Assembly (NCBI GenBank): GCA_017461765.1
Contig: JAFTXO010000046.1
Coordinates: forward strand, 1 to 42,878
Reading direction: 5' to 3'
Source: Clostridia bacterium
GTDB taxonomy: Bacteria; Bacillota; Clostridia; Oscillospirales; CAG-272
Length of the DNA: 42,878 nt
In this document: in pieces, positions 25,584 to 34,705 of the stretch
Layout: every line of letters begins with the position of its first letter
Position numbering within the stretch: the first letter of the stretch is position 1
Notes under the pieces: generated by a model
Seen by the model: only the letters and a program-made list of their open reading frames with translations
Database searches by the model: none
Told to the model about the DNA's origin: nothing
Translations under genes and position numbers: made by a program

Positions 25584-26183
25584 ATGAAATTTTTTATAAC
25601 ATCATGTCTTTCTATAATAATGTTCCTTTTTTTGTGGACTCTTATTCCCACAGCAAAGGAATGCGAAATATATAATTCAACCATAAGGCTTCACATAATC
25701 GCAAATTCGGATAGCGAGGAGGATCAAAATGTAAAGCTTAAGGTAAGAGATGCTATTCTTGATCATATCGGCGCATATGATGCACAAACCAAGGAAGAAG
25801 CGCTTGATATGATCGAAAATGACAAGGAAAAAATAATAAAAATAGCGACACAGGTGCTCAAAAACAACGGTTTTAGCGACACAGTCCGCCTCGAAATAGG
25901 AAACGAAGCTTACCCTGTAAGAGAATACGATACATTTTCCTTGCCTGCGGGTGAGTATACCTCTCTCAGAGTAATAATCGGAGATGGAGAGGGACAAAAT
26001 TGGTGGTGTGTGCTGTTTCCTCCTCTTTGCACGGATTATGCGATTGGCTATGATGATGAAGCGTATACCGATGTCGGTCTTTCAAAGGATCAGTATGATC
26101 TTATAACAGGCTCTGATGGCGAGTATAAGATAAAATTCAAGCTCCTTGAAATAGCCGCTGAGGCGTTTGGAATGAAGTATTGA
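25584..26183 (+). CDS. spoIIR: Stage II sporulation protein R
   Basis: SpoIIR is a forespore protein secreted into the intermembrane space, where in Bacillus it triggers SpoIIGA to process pro-sigma-E in the mother cell. The 199-residue product has an N-terminal membrane/signal segment and the family motifs RLHIIANSDSEEDQNVKLKVRDAIL and GEGQNWWCVLFPPLC. The ATG at 25584 is preferred to an in-frame ATG at 25566, because GGAGG lies between them. It is followed by its own terminator. It supports endospore formation by this organism. Confidence 0.92.
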   Translation: MKFFITSCLSIIMFLFLWTLIPTAKECEIYNSTIRLHIIANSDSEEDQNVKLKVRDAILDHIGAYDAQTKEEALDMIENDKEKIIKIATQVLKNNGFSDTVRLEIGNEAYPVREYDTFSLPAGEYTSLRVIIGDGEGQNWWCVLFPPLCTDYAIGYDDEAYTDVGLSKDQYDLITGSDGEYKIKFKLLEIAAEAFGMKY

Positions 26184-26211
26184 TTTCAAACACTCCCTGC
26201 CGTATATTTTA

Positions 26212-26240
26212 TTCCGTCTTGTCATCAAGACGGAAATTTT
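26212..26240 (+). terminator. Rho-independent terminator of spoIIR
   Basis: TTCCGTCTTG (26212-26221) pairs perfectly with CAAGACGGAA (26226-26235) around a TCAT loop, followed by ATTTT. It lies 28 bases after the spoIIR stop. Confidence 0.88.
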
Positions 26241-26250
26241 CTGTTAGCTA

Positions 26251-26279
26251 TTGAAAAACGGAATAAAAAGTAGTATTAT
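26251..26279 (+). promoter_or_regulatory. Sigma-A promoter of the DUF5685 gene
   Basis: TTGAAA (26251-26256) and TATTAT (26274-26279) are 17 bases apart, just after the spoIIR terminator and about 45 bases before the start codon. Confidence 0.6.
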
Positions 26280-26323
26280 ATATAATATAACGACGTAAAA
26301 TGAAAAAGTAGGGGGAAGTGTCT

Positions 26324-27178
26324 GTGTTCGGATATGTAAAACCTCAAATTCCCGAGCTTAAGGTGCGCGAAAACGAGCTTTACAGAGCCACGTATTGCGG
26401 TCTTTGCAGAACTATGGGAAAATGCACGGGAAAAATGTCAAAGCTCACGCTTAATTACGATTTTGTGTTTCTTGTGCTTTTGAGAAAGGTGCTTGAAAAA
26501 AGAACGGGCGAGATAAAAATGCGCAGATGTGTTGCTCATCCGCTTAAAAAAAGACCTATGCTTGAGATCGACGATACTCTTAAATACTGCGCAAGATCAA
26601 GCATTATTCTTACGAGAATGAAGCTTAAGGATAATATAAACGACTCTCACGGATTTGCTAAGCTTAAAGCAAAAATAGTGGGGGCAGTGTCGATATTTTT
26701 CAAAAAAACCGATAAGGAGCTAAAGCCGCTTGAAGAAAAAACTGCTGATTGCATTTCACGCCTTACCGCGCTTGAAAGGGAAAATTGCGATTCTATTGAT
26801 GCAGTGGCTTGTATTTTTGGCGAGCTTCTGGCAAATGTGGCTTCATTCGGCTTGGAGGGTGTCGATAAAAGAGTGGCTGAAGAGATCGGATATCATCTCG
26901 GGAGATGGATATACGTTATAGACGCCATCGACGATATGGAAAGCGATATAAAAACACAATCGTATAATCCGATAGTAAATTCCTTTGGAAGGGAGCTTTC
27001 CGAAAACGATAAAAAACTTTTACATAGCGCCGCTATGCTTGAGCTTGAAGCAATGAGCAAGAGCATTGAGCTTATTGATTTCTCGGCGCACAGAGATGTT
27101 GAAGGAATTTTAAAAAATACCGTTTATATCGGAATGATCGCTCAAACGGAAAAAATATTAAAATTAACATCTTGTTAA
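26324..27178 (+). CDS. DUF5685 family protein
   Basis: The N-terminus FGYVKPQIPELKVRENELYR, then YCGLCRTMG, matches what I recall of DUF5685, a Clostridia family of unknown function. The 284-residue protein is largely alpha-helical and has cysteines in CGLC, CVAHP and YCARSS that might bind a metal; a helical segment with RWIYVIDAIDDMESD resembles the acidic motifs of helical enzymes such as prenyl synthases, which is only suggestive. The GTG at 26324 gives the usual N-terminus and a good spacing from GGGGGAA. In related genomes a J-domain protein follows, as it does here. Confidence 0.7.
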   Translation: MFGYVKPQIPELKVRENELYRATYCGLCRTMGKCTGKMSKLTLNYDFVFLVLLRKVLEKRTGEIKMRRCVAHPLKKRPMLEIDDTLKYCARSSIILTRMKLKDNINDSHGFAKLKAKIVGAVSIFFKKTDKELKPLEEKTADCISRLTALERENCDSIDAVACIFGELLANVASFGLEGVDKRVAEEIGYHLGRWIYVIDAIDDMESDIKTQSYNPIVNSFGRELSENDKKLLHSAAMLELEAMSKSIELIDFSAHRDVEGILKNTVYIGMIAQTEKILKLTSC

Positions 27179-27188
27179 TACAAAACTC

Positions 27189-27217
27189 TTTACTTATACG
27201 CAATTTTGTGATAAAAT
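27189..27217 (+). promoter_or_regulatory. Possible promoter of the J-domain gene
   Basis: TTTACT (27189-27194) and TAAAAT (27212-27217) are 17 bases apart in the 75-base gap before the J-domain gene. The match is moderate. Confidence 0.45.
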
Positions 27218-27253
27218 AAGATGAATAGCAATTATTTTCATTGGAGGAAATAG

Positions 27254-27817
27254 ATGAAAGATCCATATAAGGTGCTTGGGATATCCCCCAACGCAACAAA
27301 TGAAGAGGTAAAGGCGGCTTATAAAGCGCTTGTAAAAAAATATCATCCCGATAATTATGCCGATTCACCCATTTCCGATATTGCGGAAGAAAAAATGCAG
27401 GAAATAAACGAGGCTTACGATGAGATATTACGTCAAAGAGCAGGGGGCTCATCAGGCTCGTCCCGCGGCGGATATCAGGACTCGTCGTATGCGGATATAC
27501 GTACGCTCATAAATAACGGCAGAGTTGATGAGGCAGATGCGGAGCTTAATAAGATCCCGCAGGGCGAAAGAAATGCCGAGTGGAGCTTCCTTAAGGCTTG
27601 TATCCTTACTCAAAGAGGCTACTATTTTGATGCTATGAAGTTTGCCGATTCGGCTTGCAACATGGACCCTATGAATGATGAATACCGTCAGCTTCGCGAC
27701 AATTTACAGCGCCGTGCAGGTGGATATCAGCAAAATGCTTATAACGGTAATGCGGGCGGATGTAATATGTGTGACGTTTGCTCCGCGCTCATATGCCTTG
27801 ACTGTCTTTGCAGATAA
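27254..27817 (+). CDS. J-domain protein with TPR-like region and Cys-rich tail
   Basis: Residues 1-62 form a J domain (PYKVLGISPNATNEEVKAAY) with the HPD motif (KKYHPDNY), which stimulates Hsp70 ATPase. A Gly/Ser linker and two TPR-like helical pairs follow (VDEADAELNKIPQGERNAEW, YYFDAMKFADSACNMDP). The C-terminus GGCNMCDVCSALICLDCLCR holds six cysteines. It lacks the zinc-finger and C-terminal domains of DnaJ, so it is a specialised co-chaperone. It follows the DUF5685 gene, a pairing I have seen in Clostridia, so the two may act together. Confidence 0.85.
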   Translation: MKDPYKVLGISPNATNEEVKAAYKALVKKYHPDNYADSPISDIAEEKMQEINEAYDEILRQRAGGSSGSSRGGYQDSSYADIRTLINNGRVDEADAELNKIPQGERNAEWSFLKACILTQRGYYFDAMKFADSACNMDPMNDEYRQLRDNLQRRAGGYQQNAYNGNAGGCNMCDVCSALICLDCLCR

Positions 27818-27829
27818 ACGGAGAAGCAA

Positions 27830-28351
27830 ATGAAAAAAACAAGACAACTTACTTTCTGCGCCATTATGTCAGCTTTGGGTATTGTGGTTTTGTATCTTGG
27901 CGCGCTTATCAATATTCTTGATCTTTGCGCAGTTCTTATCGCGTCTGTGTTTGTTTTTGTTGTCAGCGAGGAGCTGGGAAATTTAAAAGGACTTGCCGTT
28001 TATGCGGTAACGTCGCTTCTTGCCGTGCTTTTACTTTTCTCAATGAATATTTTCATTATGGCAGAATACGTCCTGTTTGGAATGTATCCTATGCTTAAGC
28101 GTATATTCGACAAATTCAAAACACCGCTTATGCTCGTATGTAAGGGAGCATATATGGCAGCTGTTTCTATTGGTACGTTGCTTGTGGAAAGATTTTGGCT
28201 TGGAAATTTAAGGATATGGTATCTTGAGGCTTTGATAGTCGTTATTACCTTTGCCGCGCTCATACTTTATGACATCGCTTTCAAGCGCGTAGCCGTAATG
28301 TATCACGCTCGCTTAAGACATAAGCTGAGAATTGATAAATTTTTTAGTTAA
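27830..28351 (+). CDS. Integral membrane protein of unknown function
   Basis: This 173-residue protein has about five hydrophobic helices and a basic C-terminus (YHARLRHKLRIDKFFS). The size and layout resemble small ECF transporter S components or a related membrane family, but no substrate motif is visible. It begins 12 bases after the J-domain gene with GGAGAAG upstream, so they form an operon. A terminator follows at 28359. Confidence 0.65.
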   Translation: MKKTRQLTFCAIMSALGIVVLYLGALINILDLCAVLIASVFVFVVSEELGNLKGLAVYAVTSLLAVLLLFSMNIFIMAEYVLFGMYPMLKRIFDKFKTPLMLVCKGAYMAAVSIGTLLVERFWLGNLRIWYLEALIVVITFAALILYDIAFKRVAVMYHARLRHKLRIDKFFS

Positions 28352-28358
28352 ATAGCAT

Positions 28359-28391
28359 AAACTCACGTGCTTTGACGGCGTGAGTTTTGTT
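28359..28391 (+). terminator. Rho-independent terminator
   Basis: AAACTCACG (28359-28367) pairs with CGTGAGTTT (28379-28387), followed by TTGTTT. It ends the DUF5685/J-domain/membrane protein unit. Confidence 0.8.
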
Positions 28392-28418
28392 TATTCATAC
28401 GATATTTGCGTAAAAAAG

Positions 28419-28448
28419 TTGACAAAAAGGTATTAAATATATTAAAAT
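28419..28448 (+). promoter_or_regulatory. Sigma-A promoter of the yicC-spoVM cluster
   Basis: A perfect TTGACA (28419-28424) is followed by TAAAAT (28443-28448) with an 18-base spacer. It lies 43 bases before the start of the YicC gene and is the only clear promoter seen ahead of the long housekeeping gene cluster. Confidence 0.7.
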
Positions 28449-28490
28449 AATATATATAATTATTTATTTATAAAAAACGAGGAAAATAAA

Positions 28491-29378
28491 ATGTTTAAAA
28501 GTATGACAGCCTTCGCAAGAGCGAGAGAGACAGTCGGAAGCAAGGATATCACTGCCGAGATAAAATCCGTAAATAACAGATACCTTGACTGTACGGTAAA
28601 GATATCAAGACTTTACGGTGCTCTTGAAGATAAGATCAAGCAGTATATTCAGGCAAACGGAGTATCAAGAGGAAAGGTAGAGATACATATAAACGTAGAT
28701 CTTCTTGAGCAAGAGGGACTTACGATGAACCTTGATACCGCTTACGCAAGATCGTATATAGACGCACTTTATAAATTGCGCGATACGTTTGATTTAAAGG
28801 ACGATATAACGGTTTGCAGAGTTGCGCAGAACAAAGATATTTTCAACGTAAAGAAGCCCGATGACGATATTGAAAGGGATTGGAACGATATAAAGACCGT
28901 TCTTGACAAGGCGCTTGCTGATTTTATTGAGAGAAGAAGCATTGAGGGCGAAAATCTTCTTCGTAACATAAGAGAGAAGATAGAGAATATAAAAGGATAT
29001 GTAAAGCTCATATCGGCAAACTCCGATAAGGATACTGCCGAATACGCGAAAAAGCTTGAGGAGAGGATACTTAAGTTCCTTGGCGATAATTCCATCGAGA
29101 TAGATAAGCAAAGAATACTTACAGAGGTTGCAATTTTTGCTGATAAGATAGCTATCGATGAGGAGCTTGTAAGACTTGACAGCCACTTCGACGCTTTTGA
29201 GGATATAGTAAAATCAAACGAGCCCGCAGGCAGAAAGCTCGATTTCTTGCTTCAGGAAATGAACAGAGAAACAAACACCATAGGCTCGAAGGCTTCGAAT
29301 GCCGATACCGCTCATTTGGTAGTGAACATCAAAAACGAGCTTGAAAAAATAAGAGAACAGATCCAGAATATAGAGTGA
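28491..29378 (+). CDS. yicC: YicC family endoribonuclease
   Basis: The 295-residue protein has the YicC N-terminal signature [24 protein letters not shown] and the C-terminal DUF1732 segment [20 protein letters not shown], then [20 protein letters not shown]. YicC is an endoribonuclease implicated in small-RNA turnover in E. coli. It opens the conserved yicC-remA-gmk-rpoZ-priA cluster and has its own promoter at 28419. Confidence 0.93.
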   Translation: MFKSMTAFARARETVGSKDITAEIKSVNNRYLDCTVKISRLYGALEDKIKQYIQANGVSRGKVEIHINVDLLEQEGLTMNLDTAYARSYIDALYKLRDTFDLKDDITVCRVAQNKDIFNVKKPDDDIERDWNDIKTVLDKALADFIERRSIEGENLLRNIREKIENIKGYVKLISANSDKDTAEYAKKLEERILKFLGDNSIEIDKQRILTEVAIFADKIAIDEELVRLDSHFDAFEDIVKSNEPAGRKLDFLLQEMNRETNTIGSKASNADTAHLVVNIKNELEKIREQIQNIE

Positions 29379-29382
29379 CGCT

Positions 29383-29646
29383 ATGAAATTTATAAATATA
29401 GGAAACGGAAATATGATCCTTGACCGCAGAGTTGTTGCGCTGATTTCTCCCGATTCAGCTCCCGCAAAAAGAATAGTTGGAGAGGCAAAGGAGAACGGAA
29501 GGATAATCGACTGTACGAGCGGAAGAAGAACGAAAAGCGTTATAATCACCGACTCGGACCACGTTATCTTATCATCCCTATCTGCCGAGAAGGTCGCAAA
29601 CAGATTAAACGGTCTTGAAGATGACGATAATGGAGATGACGAGTGA
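29383..29646 (+). CDS. remA: RemA-like regulator (DUF370)
   Basis: This 87-residue protein matches RemA/Ylz[21 protein letters not shown], then [17 protein letters not shown] and [20 protein letters not shown]. In Bacillus subtilis RemA is a DNA-binding activator of biofilm matrix and osmoprotection genes; its role in Clostridia is less clear. It is placed between yicC and gmk exactly as in Bacillus and overlaps gmk by a few bases, so the genes are coupled. The acidic tail (EDDDNGDDE) is a local extra. Confidence 0.93.
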   Translation: MKFINIGNGNMILDRRVVALISPDSAPAKRIVGEAKENGRIIDCTSGRRTKSVIITDSDHVILSSLSAEKVANRLNGLEDDDNGDDE

Positions 29647-30251
29647 TGAAAAAAGGAATACTTTTTATAATATCCGGTCCTGCCGGCAGCGGAAAGGGAA
29701 CAGTAGTAAACGAGCTTATCTCATCTCACGATGAAATAAAGCTTTCAATATCGGCAACGACAAGAAATCCCCGTCCCGGAGAGGAAAACGGAGTTCACTA
29801 TCATTTTATAACCAAAAATGAATTCGAGACCCGTATTAAAAACGGAGAGATACTCGAATATACAAAATATTGCGAAAATTATTACGGCACTCCGTTAAAG
29901 GAGGTAAACGAAGCTCTTGAACGCGGAGAGGATATAATTCTCGAAATTGAAGTAGATGGCGCTATGCAGGTCAAGAAGAAAATGAAGAATTCGGTGACCA
30001 TAATGCTTACTCCGCCAGATGCCGAAACTCTCGAGAGCCGACTTCGCAATCGCGGAACTGAGACGGATGACGTTATAAATTGGCGTCTTGAGAGGGCAAA
30101 GGAGGAAATAAAGCTCCTTCCCGATTACGATTACTCGGTAATAAATGAGGACGGCAAGAGTCAGGAATGCGCAAAAATTATTTACGGTATAATATGCGCT
30201 GAGCACTCAAGGACCGAACGCACTAAAGAAATAATAAAAAAATTTATATAA
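29643..30251 (+). CDS. gmk: Guanylate kinase
   Basis: Gmk converts GMP and ATP to GDP and ADP. The sequence has the P-loop GPAGSGKGT, the GMP-binding [19 protein letters not shown] segment, and [10 protein letters not shown]. Its 202 residues are normal. Two adjacent ATGs are possible at 29643 and 29646; the first overlaps the remA stop (ATGA). In the cluster it precedes rpoZ, the usual arrangement. Confidence 0.96.
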   Translation: MMKKGILFIISGPAGSGKGTVVNELISSHDEIKLSISATTRNPRPGEENGVHYHFITKNEFETRIKNGEILEYTKYCENYYGTPLKEVNEALERGEDIILEIEVDGAMQVKKKMKNSVTIMLTPPDAETLESRLRNRGTETDDVINWRLERAKEEIKLLPDYDYSVINEDGKSQECAKIIYGIICAEHSRTERTKEIIKKFI

Positions 30252-30282
30252 GATAAAACGAAATAAGACAAGGAGTACAAAA

Positions 30283-30750
30283 ATGCTTTATCCACCTATT
30301 CAAGAATTGTTAAAACTCTCAACCGATAACGAGGGAAATGAAAGACTTAATAAATATACTCTCGTTATGGCAACCGCAAAATGCGCGCGCATGATAACAA
30401 ATCAGTGCTTAAAGGAGCGCAAGGAGGCTGAAAGACTCGGAATTGATAAAAAGGACAGAAGATACAGAAAGGAATATAAGGACGAAAAGGCTGTAAGAAG
30501 CGCTGTAAAAGAGCTCAATGCAGGAGAATACGAGATTCTTTTCCCCGGTGATGAGGGATATGATGAGGCTATCGTGGATGTTCGCAAGCTCGAAACAGAG
30601 ATCGAGGAGCTTATATCCGATAAGAAGGAGAGGGTTGACAGGGTAGCCTTCAAGACAGAAACAGCAACCTCCGAGCTTATGAATGCAACAGAGGAATACG
30701 AGGGCGAGGAAGCCGGATACGCGGTTTCCGACGAGCCAACAGATATCTGA
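30283..30750 (+). CDS. rpoZ: RNA polymerase omega subunit, extended form
   Basis: The conserved omega core is visible as NKYTLVMATAKCARMITNQ followed by KAVRSAVKELNAGEYEIL. Omega supports folding of the beta-prime subunit. This protein is 155 residues, about twice the usual 70-90. There is a basic insert between the two core helices (KERKEAERLGIDKKDRRYRK) and a long acidic, probably unstructured tail after residue 85. Its place between gmk and priA confirms the call. Confidence 0.85.
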   Translation: MLYPPIQELLKLSTDNEGNERLNKYTLVMATAKCARMITNQCLKERKEAERLGIDKKDRRYRKEYKDEKAVRSAVKELNAGEYEILFPGDEGYDEAIVDVRKLETEIEELISDKKERVDRVAFKTETATSELMNATEEYEGEEAGYAVSDEPTDI

Positions 30751-30785
30751 TAAGATAAAAACTAAAATCGGAAGGGGAGAGGTAC

Positions 30786-33272
30786 ATGGTAAACGAATGT
30801 GTAAGAGTTCATATACTTGATGTGCCTTATCATGCCGACAGAGAGTACGATTATTTCGTTCCCGAATATCTTCGCGACGGGATAAAAATAGGCTCAATGG
30901 TAATAGTACCCTTCGGTAAGGCGAACAGGCAAAAGCTCGCCTTGGTCGTCGCTCTTTCCGATTGCTTAAACGAGAGGGGGAGCCTTAAAAACGTAATATC
31001 GGTAATGAACGAGTATATCTCTCTTGATGACGAGATGCTCGGTCTTTGCGAGTTTATGAAATCAAATACTCTTTGTACCTGCGGCGATGCAGTGAAGTGT
31101 ATGCTTCCGACATCTGTCGTATCAAAGGTCAGAGAGCTTTATACTCTTACCGATAAAAGTGAGAGCGCGCCGCTTGAAAATATAAGCCAGCTTTATGAAT
31201 ACATTAAAGCAAATCCCTCTTCGGATATAAAAAAGATAAAGGAAAAATTTAAGGATGCCGATTACGGTATTTCGTTTCTTCTTAAGAATAAATATCTAAA
31301 AAAAGAAGTCGTTATAGACGAAAAGGACGGATCGAAATATGAAAATATAGTATCCTTGAAAATAAGCGCCGAGGATGCGCTTGCGCTTTGCGACTCGAAA
31401 AAGCTTCGAAGTGAAAAGCATAAGGAGATATTGAGGCTTCTTTGCGAATATCCGTCGCTTTCCGATAAGGATATCTATGAAAGAACCGGCACGCAACGCA
31501 CTCAATTAAATGCTCTTTGCGAAAAGGAGCTTATAAAAATAGAAAAGGTCCCTGTAATGAGGGATAAGTATCTTTCTGTAAGGAAAGAAAAGGAAGAGCT
31601 GAAATTAAGTAAGGAACAGGAAAAGGCTTTTCAGCAGTTAAAATCGCTCTATAACGAAAACGCACCGCGCGCCGCACTACTTTACGGAGTCACGGGAAGC
31701 GGAAAGACCAGCGTTATGAAAATGATGATAGATGAGGTCATAAAAAGCGGAAAAAGCGTTATAATCTTAGTTCCCGAAATATCACTGACACCTCAGACCG
31801 TATCGGTCTTTTGCGGCTATTACGGAGACAGAGTGGCAGTTATACATTCAAATCTTTCGGCAGGAGAAAGGTTTGACTCTTATAAAAAAATAAAGGACTC
31901 GATGGTCGATATAGTAATAGGCACGCGCTCAGCTGTCTTTGCTCCGCTCAAAAATCTCGGAATGATAATAATAGACGAGGAGCAGGAGCATACCTATAAA
32001 TCGGAAACGAGCCCGAAATATCTGGCGCACGACATAGCAAGATACCGTTGCGCCAAAAATAATGCGCTGATGCTTTTGGCATCGGCAACACCGTCGCTCA
32101 CGTCCTATTATAAGGCGATGAGCGGAAAATATGCGCTTGTGAAGCTCTCGGAAAGATATGGCGGAGCTACCTTGCCGTCCGTTATTATAACGGATATGCG
32201 AAAGGAAAGAGCGCTTGGAAATATGAGTGCTTTCGGAACGAAGCTTGCAAGGCTCGTATCTGATGCGCTCGAGGAAAAAAAACAATCGATACTGTTTTTG
32301 AACAGACGCGGATATCATAGCTCACTCGGATGTCAGAATTGCGGAAAAACGATAGAATGTCCGCATTGCTCCGTTGCGCTTACATATCACGCTTATAAAA
32401 AAATAGATACCGAGATAACGGCGGAAAACGCTTACGATATAATGAGTAAAAGCGGCGTTCTGAGATGCCACTACTGCGGATATCAGACGAGGGTCAGCGA
32501 AAAATGCCCGTCGTGCGGCGAGGGATATTTTGATTATATAGGAATAGGCACGCAAAAGCTTGAAAACGATATATCCCTTCTTTTTGAAAACTGCCGCACC
32601 TTGCGTATGGATGCCGATACGACAAGCACGAAATCGTCGTATGAAAATATTCTCGGCTCGTTTTTAAACGGAGAGGCAGATGTGCTTATAGGAACACAAA
32701 TGGTGACTAAGGGACATAATTTCCCGAAGGTGACCGTTGTCGGCGTAATGCTTGCCGATACTATGCTCTATACGAGTGATTATCGCGCATCGGAGCGTAC
32801 ATTTTCAATGCTCACTCAGGTAATAGGCAGAGCAGGCAGAGCCAAGGACAAGGGAATTGCCGTTATACAGACAAATTCCCCCAACGATACCACGATACAG
32901 TTCGCCGCCGAGCAGAATTACGATGCGTTTTATAAAAACGAGATACAAATAAGAAAATCATATCTTTTCCCGCCGTTTTGCGATATCGCGGTGCTCACAG
33001 CCTCAAGCGAGAGCGAAAATTGCGTAAATGAGTGCGTAAACGGTGTTATGGAAATGATTAAGAAATATTTTAATGAGGATCTGGCGGCTATCGTTTACGG
33101 CCCGTTTGAAGCACCGATATATAAGGCTCAGGGAAAGTACAGAAAGCGGATCATAGTCAAATGCAGGCTCATAAAGGAGCTAAGAGATATATTTGCAAGA
33201 ATTCTTTGTGAGTCTGCAAAAAGCTTTGATAAAGCGCGCCTTTCGATAGATTTTAACCCGTCTACATTATAA
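30786..33272 (+). CDS. priA: Primosomal protein N' (replication restart helicase PriA)
   Basis: PriA recognises stalled forks and reloads the replicative helicase. The 828-residue protein has the N-terminal DNA-binding domain (VHILDVPYHADREYDYFVPE), Walker A GVTGSGKT (301-308), the DEEQEH box, two zinc-binding clusters (CQNC, CPHC, CHYC, CPSC) and the helicase motif VTKGHNFPKVTVVG with QVIGRAGRA. The gene coaBC, which lies between rpoZ and priA in Bacillus, is missing here. AAGGGGAGAGG lies before the ATG at 30786. Confidence 0.96.
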   Translation: MVNECVRVHILDVPYHADREYDYFVPEYLRDGIKIGSMVIVPFGKANRQKLALVVALSDCLNERGSLKNVISVMNEYISLDDEMLGLCEFMKSNTLCTCGDAVKCMLPTSVVSKVRELYTLTDKSESAPLENISQLYEYIKANPSSDIKKIKEKFKDADYGISFLLKNKYLKKEVVIDEKDGSKYENIVSLKISAEDALALCDSKKLRSEKHKEILRLLCEYPSLSDKDIYERTGTQRTQLNALCEKELIKIEKVPVMRDKYLSVRKEKEELKLSKEQEKAFQQLKSLYNENAPRAALLYGVTGSGKTSVMKMMIDEVIKSGKSVIILVPEISLTPQTVSVFCGYYGDRVAVIHSNLSAGERFDSYKKIKDSMVDIVIGTRSAVFAPLKNLGMIIIDEEQEHTYKSETSPKYLAHDIARYRCAKNNALMLLASATPSLTSYYKAMSGKYALVKLSERYGGATLPSVIITDMRKERALGNMSAFGTKLARLVSDALEEKKQSILFLNRRGYHSSLGCQNCGKTIECPHCSVALTYHAYKKIDTEITAENAYDIMSKSGVLRCHYCGYQTRVSEKCPSCGEGYFDYIGIGTQKLENDISLLFENCRTLRMDADTTSTKSSYENILGSFLNGEADVLIGTQMVTKGHNFPKVTVVGVMLADTMLYTSDYRASERTFSMLTQVIGRAGRAKDKGIAVIQTNSPNDTTIQFAAEQNYDAFYKNEIQIRKSYLFPPFCDIAVLTASSESENCVNECVNGVMEMIKKYFNEDLAAIVYGPFEAPIYKAQGKYRKRIIVKCRLIKELRDIFARILCESAKSFDKARLSIDFNPSTL

Positions 33273-33286
33273 ATTCAGGAGGAAGC

Positions 33287-33760
33287 ATGGCAATACTTAA
33301 AATAGTTAAAGAGGACTCAAACGAAGGATTTTTGAGAAAAAAGAGTCGTGAGGTCACTGAGATAACACCGAGAATAAATACTCTTATCGATGATATGATT
33401 GAAACGATGCGTAACGCAAACGGCTGCGGTCTTGCGGCAGTTCAGGTCGGCGTTTTGCGCAGAATAGTAGTTATCGAAACGGAGGATGACGGACTTTTCG
33501 TCTTTATAAACCCCGAGATAATAGCAAAAGCGGGTGAGCAGGAGGGAGCAGAGGGATGCCTTTCGCTTCCGGGAAAATGGGGAATTACCAAGCGCCCGAT
33601 GTATGTGACAGTACGCGCTCTTGACCGTAACGGCAAACGAATAGAAGTAAGAGGAGAGGGACTTCTGGCAAAGGCGATGTGCCACGAGCTTGATCATCTT
33701 GACGGAATTTTATATACGGATAAGGTTATTCGTATGCTTGATGAAGAGGAAATACAATGA
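33287..33760 (+). CDS. def: Peptide deformylase
   Basis: Def removes the formyl group from the initiator methionine of nascent proteins. All three conserved motifs are present: GCGLAAVQVG (46-55), EGCLSLPG (metal ligand C91) and HELDH (133-137, H133 and H137 as metal ligands with E134 catalytic). The 157 residues fit the short type-1 form. It overlaps fmt by 4 bases (ATGA), which couples the enzymes that remove and add the formyl group. Confidence 0.96.
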   Translation: MAILKIVKEDSNEGFLRKKSREVTEITPRINTLIDDMIETMRNANGCGLAAVQVGVLRRIVVIETEDDGLFVFINPEIIAKAGEQEGAEGCLSLPGKWGITKRPMYVTVRALDRNGKRIEVRGEGLLAKAMCHELDHLDGILYTDKVIRMLDEEEIQ

Positions 33761-34683
33761 GAATACTTTTTATGGGTACACCCGATTTCGCGAGAATACA
33801 TCTTCAAGCGATATACGAGAGCGGTGAGCAGATAGTCGGAGTCGTAACAACACCCGATAAGCCGAAGGGCAGAGGAATGGTGCTGACACCAAGCGATGTG
33901 AAAAAATACGCGCTGGAAAAGGGGCTTAAGGTATATCAGCCGGCAACCTTGAAAAACGGAGCGTTTGAGCAGACCTTAAAGGAGCTTGATCCCGAGCTTA
34001 TAATAGTTGTGGCATACGGTAAGCTTTTGCCCGAATACGTTCTTGAATATCCCAAGTATTGCTGTATAAACGCACACGCATCGATACTTCCGAAGTACCG
34101 CGGAGCAGCTCCTATGCAAAGAGCCATAATCGACGGAGAAGAAAAAACGGGAGTTAGCATTATGCGTATGGATGCGGGCCTTGATACGGGAGATGTTATT
34201 ACGGTTAAGGAAATAACGATAGAGAAGAACGATAATTTTGAAAACGTTCATGATAAGCTCGCCGTAGCGGGAAGCGAAGGAATATTGGAGGCTATAAAGC
34301 TTTTCAAGGATAATAAAGCCACCTACACGAAGCAGGACGGTAACTTCACTTACGCCGAAAAAATAACCAAGGAGGATTGCTATATCGGCTTTGACAAAGC
34401 TTCCTTGGCGATACACAACAAAATAAGAGGACTAAGCCCGATACCTCTTGCGTTTACAAAAACATCGGACGGTAAGCTTTTAAAGCTTGTTAAAGCGCAC
34501 ATTTCCGATAAGGACGCGGATGCTAAGGTCGGAGAGGTAATAGCACTTGATAGCTCTATTCACGTAAAATGCGCAGAGGGCGCGATAGCGCTCGATATAA
34601 TAGTTCCCGAGGGTAAGGGGAAAATGAATGCAAAGGACTATATAAACGGACGCAAGATATCGCTTGGCGATATTTTGGGATAA
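33757..34683 (+). CDS. fmt: Methionyl-tRNA formyltransferase
   Basis: Fmt formylates initiator Met-tRNA from 10-formyl-tetrahydrofolate. The 308-residue protein has the N-terminal MRILFMGTPDFA motif, the catalytic triad N105, H107 and D143 in INAHASILPKYRGAAPMQRA and LDTGD, and the C-terminal tRNA-binding domain. It is coupled to def by a 4-base overlap. Confidence 0.96.
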   Translation: MRILFMGTPDFARIHLQAIYESGEQIVGVVTTPDKPKGRGMVLTPSDVKKYALEKGLKVYQPATLKNGAFEQTLKELDPELIIVVAYGKLLPEYVLEYPKYCCINAHASILPKYRGAAPMQRAIIDGEEKTGVSIMRMDAGLDTGDVITVKEITIEKNDNFENVHDKLAVAGSEGILEAIKLFKDNKATYTKQDGNFTYAEKITKEDCYIGFDKASLAIHNKIRGLSPIPLAFTKTSDGKLLKLVKAHISDKDADAKVGEVIALDSSIHVKCAEGAIALDIIVPEGKGKMNAKDYINGRKISLGDILG

Positions 34684-34705
34684 AGATCAAGGAAAGGAAA
34701 AAGGT

